Source: Trinickia diaoshuihuensis (lineage in GTDB: Bacteria > Pseudomonadota > Gammaproteobacteria > Burkholderiales > Burkholderiaceae). Taken from it: 64,000 bases of DNA. The notes under the pieces are model-generated. The model was given only the letters and a program-made list of their open reading frames with translations. It was not told where the DNA came from and made no database searches. Shown here piece by piece: positions 63,871 to 64,000 of this stretch. The position numbers and the translations under genes are program-made. Position 1 is the first letter of the stretch; every line of letters begins with the position of its first letter. The DNA is taken from assembly GCF_003390925.1 (NCBI RefSeq), contig NZ_QUBS01000078.1, forward strand, positions 51,531 to 115,530, read 5' to 3'.

Positions 63871-64000
63871 TTACTCGATGATCTTCGCAACGACACCTGC
63901 GCCGACGGTACGGCCGCCTTCGCGGATGGCGAAGCGCAGACCTTCTTCCATGGCGATCGGGGCGATCAGCTTCACCGTGATGGCGACGTTGTCACCCGGC
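63871..64000 (-). CDS. tuf: Elongation factor Tu, C-terminal 42 residues
   Basis: The gene ends with TAA at 63871-63873 on the minus strand and continues beyond the window. The visible tail, [20 protein letters not shown] then [20 protein letters not shown], is the conserved EF-Tu domain 3 end. EF-Tu delivers aminoacyl-tRNA to the ribosome. Confidence 0.97.
   Translation of the reverse strand, partial: PGDNVAITVKLIAPIAMEEGLRFAIREGGRTVGAGVVAKIIE

Overview
The window comes from a GC-rich betaproteobacterium of the Burkholderiaceae (Burkholderia / Paraburkholderia / Trinickia type). The evidence is the gene order tuf-rpsJ-(S10-spc-alpha ribosomal cluster), the mlaFEDACB block next to thiEGSO, a pilMNO(P)Q-aroK-aroB-dgt run divergent from ponA, and protein sequences that read as close relatives of Burkholderia proteins. 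Most of it is chromosomal core. No tRNA, rRNA, CRISPR array, prophage or complete insertion sequence was seen. The species cannot be named from the sequence alone.

Layout. 1-5177 (minus): the end of an ABC ATPase gene, then the Mla phospholipid-transport operon mlaF-E-D-A-C-B. 5313-9047 (minus): thiO-S-G-E under a TPP riboswitch. 9366-11129 (plus): an SbmA/BacA-like exporter fused to an ATPase. 11154-18090 (minus): gltB-gltD-thpR. 18500-19225 (minus): a REP-associated transposase homologue that has lost its catalytic residues. 19414-20860 (plus): ompW and a DUF883 membrane protein. 20942-26122 (minus): ugpB-A-E-C-Q for glycerol-3-phosphate / glycerophosphodiester use. 26202-33269 (minus): pilM-N-O/P-Q-aroK-aroB-dgt with mostly overlapping start and stop codons. 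33487-37936: ponA, cyaY, lptM, lysA. 38018-44226 (minus): msrPQ, then cytochrome c4, resB and ccsB. 44555-46444 (plus): engB and hemB. 46547-48725 (minus): cutA-dsbD. 48939-64000 (minus): rplQ back through rpoA, the spc and S10 clusters, rpsJ and the 3' end of tuf.

How the parts work together. The envelope theme is strong: Mla lipid transport, PBP1A, type IV pilus assembly, LptM, OmpW, DsbD, MsrPQ and cytochrome c maturation. The thi, glt, ugp, aro, lysA and hemB genes are housekeeping metabolism. The ribosomal block is split by two well-formed minus-strand sigma70 promoters, one before rplC and one before rplN. It also contains two perfect hairpins, in the rpoA-rplQ and rpsK-rpsD gaps, that look regulatory.

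No obvious new multi-gene system is present. The best leads are the catalytically dead RAYT-like protein, the apparent PilO-PilP fusion, the N-terminal extension of ThiE, and the dyad-embedded promoter and hairpins in the ribosomal cluster.
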